DNA from: Sternotherus odoratus
Taxonomy: Eukaryota; Chordata; Testudines; Kinosternidae
NCBI GenBank assembly: GCA_032164245.1
Contig: JAVMKO010000003.1
Coordinates: forward strand, 89,589,890-89,653,889
Direction: 5' to 3'
Length of the DNA stretch: 64,000 nt
In this document: positions 12,075 through 24,249 of the stretch, piece after piece
How positions within the stretch are numbered: the stretch's first letter is position 1
Layout: each line of letters opens with the position of its first letter
The notes under the pieces: model-generated
The model's input: only the letters and a program-made list of their open reading frames with translations
Told to the model about the DNA's origin: nothing
The model's database searches: none
Program-made: the position numbers and the translations under genes

Positions 12075-12520
12075 AGTAAGGCTACGTTTTTTGTCATGGA
12101 TATTTCTAGTAAAAGTCATGGACAGGTCACTGGCAATAACAAAAAACTCACAGAAGCTTCTGACCTGTCTTTGACTTTGTCACAGGTTTTTTAAGAAAAT
12201 AGGTAGCCCGGGCAGCTGTCGTGGGCATCTCCAGGGTCCCCCTCCGCTGGCAGCTCCAAGCTGCGGGGTCCCTCCTACACCCGCGGCAGCCAGAAGCAGC
12301 AGGGATTCCCCCTACTGCCATGTCCCCCAGTCTGCCCCGGGCAGCGGAGAGCAGCGGGGGTCCTCTTTGCCGGCTGGGAGTAGTGGATCCCTCTGCTGCT
12401 CGTGATGGCTGGGAGCAGTGGTAGGGAGCTGCAGGGCTCCTGGCCTCCGTCCATGGACCCAGCAGCTCCAAGCTGGTGCTGGCTAAAGTCCCAGAGTCTT
12501 TGGAAGTCCATGGAAGAAGC
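12075..12520. repeat. Interspersed repeat with a tagtaaaagtca motif
   Basis: An AT-rich end containing 'tttctagtaaaagtcatgg' is followed by a GC-rich body. The same motif recurs in inverse arrangement around 45700-45800, where a GC-rich body ends in 'tgacttttactaaaaatacc'. Together these indicate a dispersed element with AT-rich, inverted-repeat-like ends and a variable GC-rich core. Class unknown. Confidence 0.5.
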
Positions 12521-13334
12521 AAGATATCTGACCAGAGACTTCAACTGCTTTGCTATAAGGGTAGCTGGGTCAGAACCTGGAGTAAAGGGGAGGGACTGGG
12601 TTTCCTTGCAGCATCACTTGGATGATCTCTGACACAAAGAGCTAGAAGGACTGTTGGGCCTAGATCAGGGCCATCAACCTGGTCTGAGATCCTAAGACTG
12701 TTGGGTGACTATTTTACCTGAACGGGATGAAACCAAAAGTGACCTGTCTGGAGGACCAAGTCACAAGGGGAACATCAGTGGATCAGGACAACAAGTGTAT
12801 GGGTGGGGGAAGGAAACCTGTGAATGCTGCACCTAGTCACAATGCAGTGCACAAGCTGGTGAGTCACTTTATACTACTCACTGTTGTAATTAGCCACCAC
12901 TTGCAAAGGCAATTTTTTGACTTGATAATGGATTCAAACATGTTCCTTTTTAAAAAGTATATGCCAGTTAGCTGCAGTATTTCTGCCAAGAGAGACTCTG
13001 CAATACAGGTCAGTCAGAATTTATCTACTTTATAGTTCTTTAAATTCTTTCTTTAATTTTGCATTTGTGAAATTCAGGGATGGGACTCTCCTAATATCTC
13101 TACTTTTAGTATTTCTACTGTATCAGAGAGAAGCTCTAAGCACAGATGTTTTTCATTCAAGTGAATTCTGTCAGCTGAAATATCGAGGAGTTAATGTGTA
13201 ATGGTCTTTAAACATATGCTTTTCATTAGTTCAGAGAAAATGAAGTGTAAATGAAGTTCTGTTTTAGGTTTTTTAAGTAATGTCAAGCAAAGCTGATCAT
13301 GCCAATCAGTGTCCAAAACTTGGATTCCTAGTAA

Positions 13335-14415
13335 TAAGATGTGACGGTGCTGTTCCTGGTGTGACCAACTGAGAGTGCCAAATCAGGACAAATTGCTTCC
13401 AAAAGGGCAACTAGAGCCCAAAGCTGGGGTTTCTTTACCTCTAAGGCAAACCAAACCAGCCAAACAGAAAATACTTTGGTTTCGCCCCACTGGCTAGCCA
13501 CAAGTCACACAAGCAATTCCCTTAGACACTCCAGCTTCCCAGTATCACCACCAGCAGCCACCTGTCCTGGGGACCAATGGTTATGAAAACCAGTACCCCA
13601 ATAAAAGAAAACAGTTCTCCCCGATTCCAAAGAATCAGGCCCCAGACCAAGGTCAATATACAAATCAGATCTTACCCACAAATCACACTGTTGCCAATCC
13701 TTTAGAATCTAAAATCTAAAGGTTTATTATACAAGGAAAAAGATATAGGTGAGGGCTAGAAATGGTTAAAAGAAATCGATTACATGCAGTAATGGCAAAT
13801 CTCTTGGTTCTGGCTTGCAGTGGTAAAATAAACTGCAGGTTCAAATCAAGGTCACTGGAATACATCCCCTCCAGGGATGAGTCATCAATCCTTTGGCCAG
13901 AGCTTCCATGTGTAGCAAAGTCCCATCCCGAGGTAGGAGCAAGGCTGGAGACTGAAGACCAAGATGGAGGGGCTCAAGCAGCTTTTATAGTTTTCTGTAG
14001 GTGCAGGAATTCTTTGTCTTTTGCTGTGGAAATTTACAGAAAAATGGAGTATTGAGTCACATGGCAATCCCTGCCCCCTTGCTAAGACACAGGGTGTGTC
14101 CGCCCTCTCTCAATGAGTCCATTGTGTAGCTGATGGTCCTTAATGGGCCATCAACCAGGCCAGCTGAGCTAACAGCAGCTTGTCTGGGATTTCACCCGGA
14201 AGCAAAGCATAAGTTTGAAATACAGCCAATATTCATAACTTTATCTGTATGTAGCCGTATGTATCTTTTTTGTAGCTAATCATAATCAGCAGACCATAAC
14301 CTGGTCATAGACACCTTATATGGCCCCCTTTACATAAGATTTGGTGCCCCTACAGGACCTTGGTTGCACCAATGATTTATATGATCCCAGATAATTTCAG
14401 TAACATGACATAAGA
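13335..14415 (-). mobile_element. Solo LTR of an endogenous retrovirus-like element
   Basis: The LTR is 13340-14410 (1,071 bp), flanked by the 5-bp target duplication TAAGA at 13335-13339 and 14411-14415. Its ends read TG...CA on either strand. The minus orientation is favoured by a TATA-like 'ctataaaagctg' (near 13980-13992 on the minus strand), with an AATAAA signal about 260 bp further along at about 13722-13727, a plausible U3-R-U5 order. No gag, pol or env remains, so this is a recombined solo LTR. Open frames inside it are not genes. Confidence 0.8.
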
Positions 14416-14748
14416 ATTATGCTGAATAGAGTTTTCTTTAAAAATAGATGCCAGGGCTGGTCTTCACTTGATAAGGTGAAGAGCAGATATAAGTTTTGCA
14501 AATCTGCAAAATCAACTGCTGAGCCACTGTTTGCCCCAACTGAAGGCAAGAAGCTGGACTGTGGCCATCACAGAAAAGGAAGCGATTTTTATCTTGATGC
14601 AGCCAACTGAAGTACAAATGAATGTGCACACTAGACCACTGAAGACCATGCAGGAGTCCTCCATTTTTGTTAACTTTTTGTAGATTTTTGGCTGCAGGCA
14701 CTTATGCAGGTCATTTTTTTTATACTGAGTGCACTGTTGTTGTCATTA

Positions 14749-14957
14749 CAGTAAAACCTCGATATAACGGACTAATTCGGGCGAGGGGGTGTCCGTTAAA
14801 GCTGGAAGTCCGTTATATAATAAAGTAGGTTTAACGAATGCGTATGTTTAAAAAATTGACAAATTAGTTAGTTTACTTGTTTTTACTTATGTAGACACGT
14901 TTGTGTAATTAAAATTAAGTATGTATGAAAAGTTTAATTTCACAGAAAAGTTTTCTA
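14749..14957. mobile_element. Tigger/pogo-like DNA transposon fragment
   Basis: Begins with CAGTAAAACCTCGATATAAC after a TA dinucleotide (14747-14748), a pogo/Tigger-like terminal sequence. An internal hairpin pairs the 'ataacggac' and 'gtccgttat' segments around 14764-14817. No transposase remains and the other terminus is not recognisable. Confidence 0.6.
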
Positions 14958-14959
14958 TA

Positions 14960-15400
14960 CAGTAGACTCCCGATTATCCGGGTGTGGGTTAACCAGGCTG
15001 CGGATTAACCCGGATGTCTAAATGGGTCAATAGGGGAAGCCCCAAAGCGGCGGCAGGCTCAGCCTTAGCCTGCCGCTGCTTTGGGGCTTCTCCCACTGGC
15101 TCCTTATGAGCTGGGGTCTCGGCCTGCTTCCAGCCTGGGTGTAGGAAACCCAGGCTGGCAGCGGGCTGAGACCCGGGCTGGCAGGAGCCTGGGGGGAAAG
15201 CCCAAAGCGGCAGCGGGCTGAGTGCTGAGCCCGCCGCCGCTTTGGGCTCTCTCCCCAGGCTCCTGCCACCTGCTCCACTCAGCTCCCACTGACAGCCTGG
15301 GTGCCGGGAAGGGGCCAGCGGGGGGAAACCCCAAAGTGGCGGCTGAGCGCTCAGCCTGCCGCTGCTTTGGGGTTTCCCCCTCAGTTCTGATATCTATAAT
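14960..15400. mobile_element. Tigger-like element with three GC-rich hairpins
   Basis: Begins with CAGTAGACTCCCGATTATCC after TA (14958-14959), matching Tigger-type ends. The body contains three foldbacks in tandem. Hairpin 1: 15037-15059 with 15067-15089, 23-nt arms, one mismatch. Hairpin 2: 15180-15222 with 15225-15267, 43-nt arms, 2-nt loop, few mismatches. Hairpin 3: 15321-15347 with 15350-15380, with a 4-nt bulge. A small 10-bp hairpin also lies at 15131-15156. All three large hairpins share a 'ccaaagcggc' core, so they look like duplications of one unit. No transposase is present. Confidence 0.65.
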
Positions 15401-16772
15401 CAGTAGATGGACAGACGTGCTTAATTTGCTTTTCATGTACTTGTTTGTTACTGTATTTTGGGTATCATGTGGCGAATACAGTAATAGATTTTGTGATTAA
15501 TGTACATTTACATTAATTTTACATTAACTGAATTAATGTTCTTGGGTGCCATTAGTATGTATCTCCTCATGCAGTTAGCATTTGTTACATTTTCAAATAT
15601 ATTAATTTGTTTATAGAATAATAATTCACCTTGTGGCAGTTGAGAACTATTTCTTTTTAGCCTTTTTTCAAGTCATGCTTACTGGTATACAATGTTTTCT
15701 GTGTAATACTAAAATAAGAGTTTGTTTTTGAAGCCTTCCTTTGTGTTGCACTTGTCACATGATATTTGTGTATCAAACTGGCACAATACAAATGAAACCA
15801 AAAAATCTCAATTTGAAGTTAGGTTATAGCAAGGAAATCAATTGGAAAAACTGATGAAAGTAAACCTAGAATTTTTCAGTTAGAGTTCCTGTTAAGTAAC
15901 TAGTAATCTCTTTTGTGACTAACAAGGTTTTTAATACTCTCATTCTTCAAAACAGTATTTTTTTGGAAGAATTCCAGATGAGAAGTTGTAGAGAGAGATT
16001 AGTCCAGCAACCTCTCTCTTGAAAGTACATAGTCTTTTCTTGTGCTGGCAATGTCTGCTTTTCCACAACAGTGCCCTGCCAACGGTAATTGTAGATCCAG
16101 TGGCATCAACTAACTCTGTGTCTGCTGCTAAATTGCTTTCCTTTTAGTTTCTATCCTCCCATTCCTTTAGAAATCTGCCCTGAAGATTCTTCCATTTTCT
16201 GCAGCATATATAGTTACCTAGAACTTGATTGGTTCATTCTTTCCATTTCAGATTCTATCCATGCAAGCAGTATTTGCAGTAGACCCATTTTTAGTGACCA
16301 TTAAATTGACCTTCAAAAATAGGTAATTTAATGGACAATAAAGGTGGAGCACACTTCTATGTGTTTTGAAGATGTTGGAGTAGACTCCTAAATCAGGGTT
16401 TGTCTCTTGTATGGATTTTGCTGTATTAAATATTAGTGGATAGGAACTATTTTAAACAGTCACTTTGCAAAAATGCCATTGTGGGAGCCCATGTTTGTAC
16501 ATCAACTTCCCTATCAAATATATTTGATTTACAGGTAGATGGATTTTTTTTTTCCTCCCAAACTGCCCTGTAAACTCTGCCTTGACTGAGGGATAAACTG
16601 GATTATTTACCTGTTGCTCACCATGAAATAATTTTTTTGTAGATGAGATTTTTGTCCTCAGTTATGTGCGCTACTCGATTGTCTTCAAATGATGCCTTTT
16701 GTAACTTCTTTACCTTAAATAGGTTTTCATAGGTTTAACTGAATGGATTTTGGTAAACAATTCTGTTGATGC
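15401..16772 (+). other. STXBP5: STXBP5 intron 2 segment
   Basis: AT-rich intronic DNA without any recognised element. Confidence 0.5.
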
Positions 16773-17932
16773 ATGAGTGTAGTGGGGTGGCTGCCCCATT
16801 CCAGCAGAAAAGAGGTTAAAGTCGGCCCTGAGAGAAGCCTGGGGTGGAGAGCTGCTAAGCTGGGCTGATTGGGGAAGCAGTGGCAGCTGGGTTGCACCCC
16901 AATCAGGCCACAGCTGGCCTGTATAAAAAGGCTGCGAGGCAAGAGCTCAGGCAATCTCTCTCCAGTCTTGGAGGGAGCTCCTGGCTGCCTGCAGAAAGGG
17001 TACTGGAAGTGAAGCAGGGCTGGGGAAAAGAGCTGGGGGGCTCCAGGCTGGCAGCTCCCCAGGTTGCAGGGCCTTGTCCAAGGCCCACCGAGGTACTGGG
17101 TTGCAAGGAAAGGCAGCAGGCCAAAACCCCCTTGCCTGTGATGACTGGCTCTTGCACTACAGTCTGCCCCAGGGAGTGGGGACTTGTTACTGAACGGCAG
17201 TAGCCGCAGACCGAGGCAAGGTGGGGATAGTGGATTGGAGGTTACCCAGGAAGGGGAGACCCAGGCAGAGTGTGAGGTATTGCCAGGGCGCAACACCTCA
17301 GGTAAAAGGGCACCGGGAGAGGGCCCCTGCAGAGGGCGCTCTGAGGGCTAGTGAGCTAATTCCCAGATGGCCAGCAGGAGGCACCACAGGGGTGAGTTGT
17401 CCTGCGGCTACAACAGGGGTCTCAAACTCAAATGACCATGAGGGCCGCATGAGGACTAGTGCACTGGCCCGAGGGCCGCACCACTGACACACACCCTGCC
17501 CTCGCTGCCCCGGCTCTGCCCCCACTCCATCCCTTCCATGAGGACTAGTGCACTGGCCCGAGGGCCGCACCACTGACACACACCCTGCCCTCGCTGCCCC
17601 GGCTCCGCCCCCACTCCACCCCTTTCAAGAGGTCCCACCCCTGCCCCACCTCCTCCTCTGAGCACGCAGCTCCCCATTCCCTCCTGGAAAGCACTAGGCA
17701 CCACCAACAGCTGTTTGGCAAACAAAGCAAGAGCAATATAGGAAGTCCAGTGCTAGAAACACGCGCGGCCCAGCCAGGCAGCAGAGAAGCCTCCACTTCT
17801 GGCCCCTCCATCCAGCAAACTGCTATGGGGGGGGCGGGGGGCGCCGGGAAGCTTGGCGGGCCGCAGGGAAGGGCTTTGCGGGCCGCATGTGGCCCCCGGG
17901 CCGCATGTTTGAGACCCCTGGGCTACAATGAG
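16773..17932 (+). mobile_element. Solo LTR split at its edge by a hAT MITE
   Basis: A TG-initial LTR starts at 16778, directly after ATGAG (16773-16777). It has a TATAAAAAG box at 16922-16930 and runs to a ...ggctaca end at 17412. A hAT MITE (17414-17920) then intervenes with an 8-bp duplication. After the second copy of ggctaca (17921-17927) comes ATGAG again (17928-17932), which completes the 5-bp LTR target duplication. The LTR itself is about 635 bp. It has no internal retroviral genes. The TATA position supports + orientation. Confidence 0.82.
17414..17920. mobile_element. hAT MITE, CAGGGGTCTCAAAC ends
   Basis: 507 bp, with inverted ends CAGGGGTCTCAAAC and GTTTGAGACCCCTG. It is flanked by exact 8-bp target duplications GGCTACAA (17406-17413 and 17921-17928), diagnostic of hAT transposition. 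The interior is GC-rich and carries an 89-bp-period tandem duplication (copies starting near 17448 and 17537). No transposase. Inserted in the last bases of the solo LTR. Confidence 0.9.
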
Positions 17933-18237
17933 ACAACAGAAACTATGTAGCACACTCAATTTTAGCTCTGTTGACTCTTTATTTGTAACAAAAACTCTAA
18001 AAACTTTTAGTTACTACAGTTAGCAGATAAGACTGATAACAGATCTGCTTTCTGGATTTGAGTGCAGTTTTACATATGCACTCTTCAGAATGAAACTACT
18101 CTTTAATGTTTTGGAGTATAGTTTTAAGGTATTTAATATTAGAAAAGTGATGCATGGATGTAAATGCCAATAAAAAACAAAGATCACATAAAAATCAACA
18201 TTTCTGTTGGAAAGGGCCTCTAGTGTGTGGTCTAGCC

Positions 18238-18923
18238 CAGCGGTCGCCAACCGGAAAATTCGGGTGGTCCGCGGTGCCGGGCTCCCTCATGGCCGCCCCT
18301 CTAGGCAGGCAAGAGGCTGCGGGCACCTATCCCGCCCCGTCCCCGGCGGCCAGCAAGCGCTGGCTCGCTACTGCCTCCCGTCTTGTGCCGCCCGAGCCGC
18401 GCCGCTGAGGCCGGGGGGAGGGGGGTCCGAGCCGCTGAGGCCGGGGGTCCGAGCCGCGCCGCGAAGCCTCTGAGGCCGGGGGGAGGGGGGTCCGAGCCGC
18501 TGAGGCCGGGGGTTCGAGCCGCGCCGCTGAGGCTTGGGGGGAGGGGGGTCCGAGCCGCTGAGGCCGGGGGGTCCGCGCCACGCCGCTGAGGCCGGGGAAA
18601 GGGGGGTCCAAGCCGCTGAGGCCGGGGGTCCGAGCCGCGCCGCCGCTGAGGCCGGGGGGAGGGGGCTCCAAGCCGCTGAGGCCGGGGGTCTGAGCCGCGC
18701 CGCCGCTGAGGCCGGGGGGAGGGGGGGCCGCCGCCGCGCCACGCTGCTGAAGCAGGGGGAGCCCGCACCGGTCGAGCGGGGGGGGGCCCGCGCCACGCCG
18801 GTCGAGCGGGGGGGGGGGGAAGCCGCGCCGCTCGAGCGGGGGGGGGCTGCGGTGTTAGTGGTCCGCGGGATTCAAAATTTTGACTTTAGTGGTACGTGGG
18901 GACCAAAAGGTTGGCGACCACTG
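18238..18923. mobile_element. hAT MITE, CAGCGGTCGCCAACC ends
   Basis: 686 bp, with near-inverted ends CAGCGGTCGCCAACC and GGTTGGCGACCACTG and exact 8-bp target duplications GTCTAGCC (18230-18237 and 18924-18931). No transposase. The centre is an extremely GC-rich minisatellite, listed separately. Long open frames of Pro/Ala/Ser/Arg repeats on both strands are repeat artefacts. Confidence 0.92.
18396..18725. repeat. GC-rich minisatellite inside the hAT MITE
   Basis: The unit 'gccgctgaggccgggggg' with 'gtccgagccgc' spacers repeats many times in composite units of about 30 and 60 bp. Runs of G (4-8) recur throughout. It is followed to about 18850 by a related 'gagcggggggggg' array. CpG density is high. 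Copy number is likely to vary between individuals, and G-quadruplexes are possible. Confidence 0.85.
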
Positions 18924-19500
18924 GTCTAGCCCATCTTCTGCATTGTCTGGATTAATTTAATTTAGAACAGCTGATAGTTGGATGTCTAGTGTAGTATTAA
19001 TAGCTCCATTTTAGTACTAATGACTGCAGTTTCACAGCTTGCCTTGGCAGGTTGAAAACATTCCAGAAACTGGGGATTTAAAGCCCTCGAGACAAATTTT
19101 CTGCCAGTGTGACTTCGGCCTCTTCTTGCCCTTTTGGTTTCAAAAGGGCCCCAGAAACAGCTTGATTCATTGATTGGTGTTTAAACCATCATATGGGACA
19201 CTAGAAGTACCAAAAGTTTTCATCGGTTGCTCTTAAAGAAAAAACTGTAAATTTCAAACTGCATTGTACAAGGCTGCAAGGAAAACTTAATAATGAAAAT
19301 TATATTTTATTTTTATTTCCTATATTCAGTTTTCACGAATTTCTTTTGACATGTTTGATTTGAAAACCATTTTTCATCTTCCATAATTCCTATACTTTTC
19401 CTTCACTTATTAGAAGAGCAACATGATAAAATAGAATATAAAGAAGCAGTGCTCCAAATTCTCATATACAGTTATGGAACTTTTTGGTCAGGTGCTAGCA

Positions 19501-19560
19501 CAGGGGTGGGCAAACTACGGCCCGCGGGCCCCTCTCGGGGGAAAGTGCTGGTCCCAGGCA
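19501..19560. mobile_element. hAT element end (fragment)
   Basis: CAGGGGTGGGCAAACTACGG followed by cccgcggg is a typical hAT MITE left end. No matching right end or target duplication was found, so the copy is truncated; the right limit is approximate. Confidence 0.55.
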
Positions 19561-19804
19561 GGAAAGAAGGAGGTCTGCCTGAAAAAGCTAACCTGCTTGT
19601 ACTATCTAAGTGGCTGAGACCGTATTTGAATCCAGCAGTAACTAGTATATTAGGCTTAGATTTTGGTTTGTTTTATTATTTATGGTAATCTATTTTGAGC
19701 TGTTTGCTATCGTTCTGTGGTTAATAAATCTACTTTATATTTTAGCTAAAACACTGTATGTTGTTTGAAGTGCAAAGTGGAAAAATCTCAGCTCATGATC
19801 AAGA

Positions 19805-19902
19805 ATCCGAGAGGTAGCCATGTTAGGCTGGATCTGCAGAAGCGACAGAGTCCTTTGTGTACCTTTTGTTAGTCTTTAAGATGCCACAGGACTCTTTGTA
19901 GG
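19805..19902 (-). mobile_element. Short SINE-like retroposon, 12-bp TSD
   Basis: 98 bp flanked by exact 12-bp direct repeats (tcatgatcaaga, 19793-19804 and 19903-19914), the mark of target-primed reverse transcription. The minus strand carries 'gtcctgtggcatcttaaag' and later 'ctaacatggctacc', which I recognise from a family abundant in turtle DNA. A related sequence sits at the right edge of the window (about 63940-64000). Confidence 0.7.
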
Positions 19903-19914
19903 TCATGATCAAGA

Positions 19915-22219
19915 GCTGGTGCACATCCGCTTTCTTTTGCAAAAGTGGCAAACTGGGGAATAAAGTCCTACTGATCGGGTTTTGACCATGGCAGGACAGT
20001 ACAGCTCTGGTGTCTTAGGCTGGTGAGTGTATTGGCTGTAGCCTTTCTGTTGTTGGTTCACATGCAATGGCTGGTCAGAGAGCCTGTATGTAACTGCAGC
20101 TGGATGTGTCCCTAACTGTGTGTATGCTGGTGAAACTGTAAGACTGGGAGCATGTCTGCAGCTTGTCACAGCAGCACAGAGTGAGAGGGAACCCAAGCTG
20201 GAGGGTCATAGGGCTCAGTGGTACCCCAGTTCCAAGTGTCACTTGGAGGAATCCGTTGCAATCAGTATTAGGGATGCATGTATATTAATACGTTGAGGGT
20301 AGTAGTTAAATGGAGCAGAGGGACTTTGACATTCCTCTGGTGTTATCTGGACCGGTGATCTGCTAGGTCACTCCAGTCCTTGACTCTGGGAACTAGCCTT
20401 GCTCTGCTGTGAGAACTCCCAGTCCTGGGCTGTTCATGCACAGCTTTTGTCAAGTAAGCTGCTTGGATTGTGCAACCAATTGACACTAGCCAATATCTCC
20501 AGTTCCAGGCATAACCCTAGGAATCTCTGTCTTGCAGTGTCCAGTTATGCCTGCTTTCCTCCTTTTCTCATCAAGAAATAGTTGGGCTCATTCTCTATGC
20601 TGTACCTGGTCTGCAGAACAACAAACTTTTCATAGCTCAGTCTGGTAACTTACATCTGAACTTAAATGCACTATGGTTTTGAAAAATCGATGAACTAAGC
20701 CCCATTTTTTGTTTCAAAATGTTGACAGTGATTTGGTTTGCAGCATATAATGACTTTACTGTCATTTTTCACAAGGAACATATATCTTAACATGAACATT
20801 CCTTATGTAGTTCACCATATAAAAATGTATATCTAGTGATAAGCAAATTATTACTTTTGTTTTAAACACACTCTTTTTGTTCTTAATCTTCTTTCATTAA
20901 AATTACTATTGTATGAGTAGTTTCATGGTGGTATCTCCAAGGGGGGAAAAAACCTTCAAAACCTCTCTAACGAGAGGTGTTGAAACGCTTCTGAAACTTA
21001 TCTCCTCTTTCAGCCTTGGTTAAGGGGCTTGGACAGAGGGTTAAGTGTCCAGTGAGCTGCGTTGTCATCAGGCTGCAGAAAGTGTTGACAAGGGAGAAGC
21101 TTGAAAGACCATGAAGGAGATGACAGTTAAGGGGGAGGGGAAAGTGTTTAACAATAGGAAACTTAGTATTAAATAACAATTTTTAGTGCACATATTGTTT
21201 GGCTCACCAACATGCCTTGCCTGAGTGTAATAATTATAATTAATATTGAGTTAATATATGGCTTTTTACTTTTATTACTCACTGATTTGTTTTAAGTCTT
21301 AGTTCTTTGTATATAGTTTTTCCAAAAATCAGACGGAAATGTGTGTGCGCTTTTTTTCCCCCTCCTCAGGAGACACAACTGCAGTGTTGTAGACTAGTCA
21401 TTTTACTGGTATATTATATACTCTCTTTAAAAAGCTCTGTATAAAAACACTTACTTTCAGTTATTTTTAATAAAACCTACACATAAGTATTGTCTCCCTC
21501 CCTCCCTCCCTCCCCCCCAGCTTCTTATGTACTTTTTTCATCCCCTTGTCACAGGAGGAGAATAATATACAAATGGCCCTAAAGACTATTTTTATTTCCA
21601 GAATTACTTTAGTTTAGGACAGCTGCTCTTGTTTTGACTTGCTTTTCTTAGGCATAAATGTGGTTTTTTTGTTTTTGTTTTTTGTTTTTTTTCCCATCTC
21701 TGGTATTCAGGAGTTCTTAAGCAGCAAAGTATTCCAATGTTTCCACAGTTTTCTATTTGACAGACTATCAGATATATTTTTTTATGCTATAGTCAGGGAT
21801 TTAGACATGCAACTATCATAATTGATATGTTATGATTATATCTCTTGGTGTAATACAAAAAATATATCCTGTAAATGGAACAATGGATTTTCAGCAATTT
21901 GACACATCTGTTGCGTTAAGCTACTGTTATTTTTTGGACTCTTTGTATTTACTGTAGCAATAGTTTAAAATACTGCCTAGATCAGGATATTTAGTGAATT
22001 TATGTGCAGATCATGGCCTATATTTGCTTCATAGAGTGGTGGATAAGGTAGTCATAATGGAGGTACCTTACAAGTAGGTGTTATAGGTAGACAGGAAATA
22101 ATAAAATTTGAATGGACAACCCAAGGTATATTGAATAAAACTGTGATGATTTCTAAATTTATTTTACTGTGTGTCTACCTTTTTGTTAATGTGCCCTATT
22201 ACCAGTGAGTGGTGGTATA
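19915..22219 (+). other. STXBP5: STXBP5 intron 2 segment
   Basis: No gene or named element. A short (CCTC)n/poly-C tract lies near 21494-21519. Confidence 0.45.
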
Positions 22220-23110
22220 CTCAGGATGGGATTGATTTAAATCACTAATTTTGGTCAATATTCAAATAACTAAAAAGGGAACCTTGATTTGCATTAGTAT
22301 CTAAAAAGTACATTCCTAAAGAGAAGTTGGTTAACCATTAAAAATGTCAATTTGCAATCAAATATAGCTTTTATGATAAATTTGGTGGTACTTACTGTAT
22401 CCTGCTGGTTAGCAAAATCTATACACATTTATTTAAGCAATTAAAAAGCTTAAGTTATTCAGATTCTTAATTCTTACTCTTTGTTACGTTAGAAAATAGT
22501 GAATAATGCATTTGTTACAAGAGTAACTTTTTACTGGTGATTGCATCAAGCTGCATTTGAATGAAAATTAAAAAAGCATATACATAGTATTTTACTTTTT
22601 TAAAAAATTCAACAACCTACCTTAAATGTTCTGTATGCATAAGGAGAGAGAATAAGTTTATCAAAACACGTTTTTCATTTAAAATAACATTCTTTGTTTT
22701 AATAAATAATTATCTATAGTTAGTGAAAAGAGAGTGCTTGTCAACTTGTCCTTCTGGATTTTAGAACTACTGTAGTAAATCTTATCCTCCCAAATCTAGT
22801 TTTATTCATCAAGTGGAAGAGGAAAATAAGCTTTTTCTGCTTTTTCAGCTACCATTGGTTTCTTAACTTTGAGTGAGCTACTCGTCAAACTAAATTAGTT
22901 TAAATGAAAGCTTAAATAAAGCTTAAATGAAGAAAACACCTTCTGCACCTACAGAAGAGGCTTCTGCTGTCAAAAAGAAGGTTTAGCACAACAACAAATT
23001 TATAATTCTAGGTGCTTATTGGGGTGACTTTGACCAGCTCAGCACATTGGCTATTTTTGTAACTTCAGCAGCAAACGTACTGCTAGAATTACATTTTAAA
23101 ATAAAATGAT
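22220..23110. repeat. Possible AT-rich interspersed repeat
   Basis: Starts near 'gggattgatttaaatcac', a signature I associate with a high-copy AT-rich repeat of turtles, and includes 'cagaagaggcttctgctg' near 22953. Limits and class are uncertain, and no target duplication is visible. Confidence 0.35.
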
Positions 23111-24249
23111 GTTAATGACTTTATAGTAAGTTTAGGCATTAACATCAGTTGTCAAACTTCACATTTAAACAGATTTATTTTTTAAAAAACACACAAGTAT
23201 TTTGATATTTTTAAAATTTTTATCCATTCCATTGCACATCTATAGGGAGAGAGTAACCACTGTATCTTGATTTTAATGTACATAAAGTGTAAAATTCCAG
23301 TTTGATGGTTTAGTCTCTTGCAGGAGAAACACTGACAATTGCATATCTCAGTTTATCTAGAAGTTCTTGAATTGAAATGTAACCATATAATTCCAATAAA
23401 ATGCATATGAAACATTAATATTTTTTCAGCAAACCTAAAGGGAGAGTCTCAAGAAATCCGGATTTGAATGGAAATCTTGATATAGTTTAAGCAATGCAGT
23501 TTGAAATGGGATACTTGTGAAAGCATTTGCATTAGATAGTTTTAAAAGGGAAACAGCATGTTAAACTTCAACAGTAACTTCAGTGGAAAGTTTTTCTGCT
23601 TTCTAGTAATCTTTATCTCTTACAATTTAAAATAAAATGTTAATACATTTCCAGCTTCTTTGGTGCATGAACATATTCTCTTATAATTCCATTTCCTATT
23701 TAGTTTCCCCTTTCCACCTTTCTCTAGTCCTAAAGGGAGAAAGTGATTTGAGTGCTTCTCAGGCCCAAGGCAACCCTCTTTCCCTTTATTTTTTCTGTCT
23801 TTCCCCAAGTACCTCCCATTCTTACAAGGTAGTAACTCCAACAAAGGAGAGTGGTGGGATGTTGCTTCCCCATGGCTAAGAGCAACCTTGTATTGCCCTC
23901 TAGTGACATTTTCCCCTCTGCAGATAATAACAGTCTTGTGCATTCTTAATTTGTAATTTGTATTTGCCTGTGAAACTCAGATTTAACTTCAGAAGTTTGG
24001 CCAAATGGACACACGAGATTTTTAAAATATAGAAGCCAGATAAAAATGTGTGCACACCTTCAGCCATCTAAAGACTCTAATTTTAAAAAACACATTTGCC
24101 CATCAGTTTGTGGCTACTTAAATTGCTTAGCATCTGCTTCATTTGCTTCTCCTTCTAATGTGACTCAGTTCGTCACTTGATTAAAAATGGATGTCTCGTG
24201 CTACTTGTACTTTTTATATAGTTATCTCATAACGTGGTACATTAAAGTA

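Noticed and set aside
18301..18929. Pro/Ala/Arg-rich proteins encoded in both strands
   Set aside because: They are translations of the minisatellite within a hAT MITE; frames are open only because the unit lacks stops.
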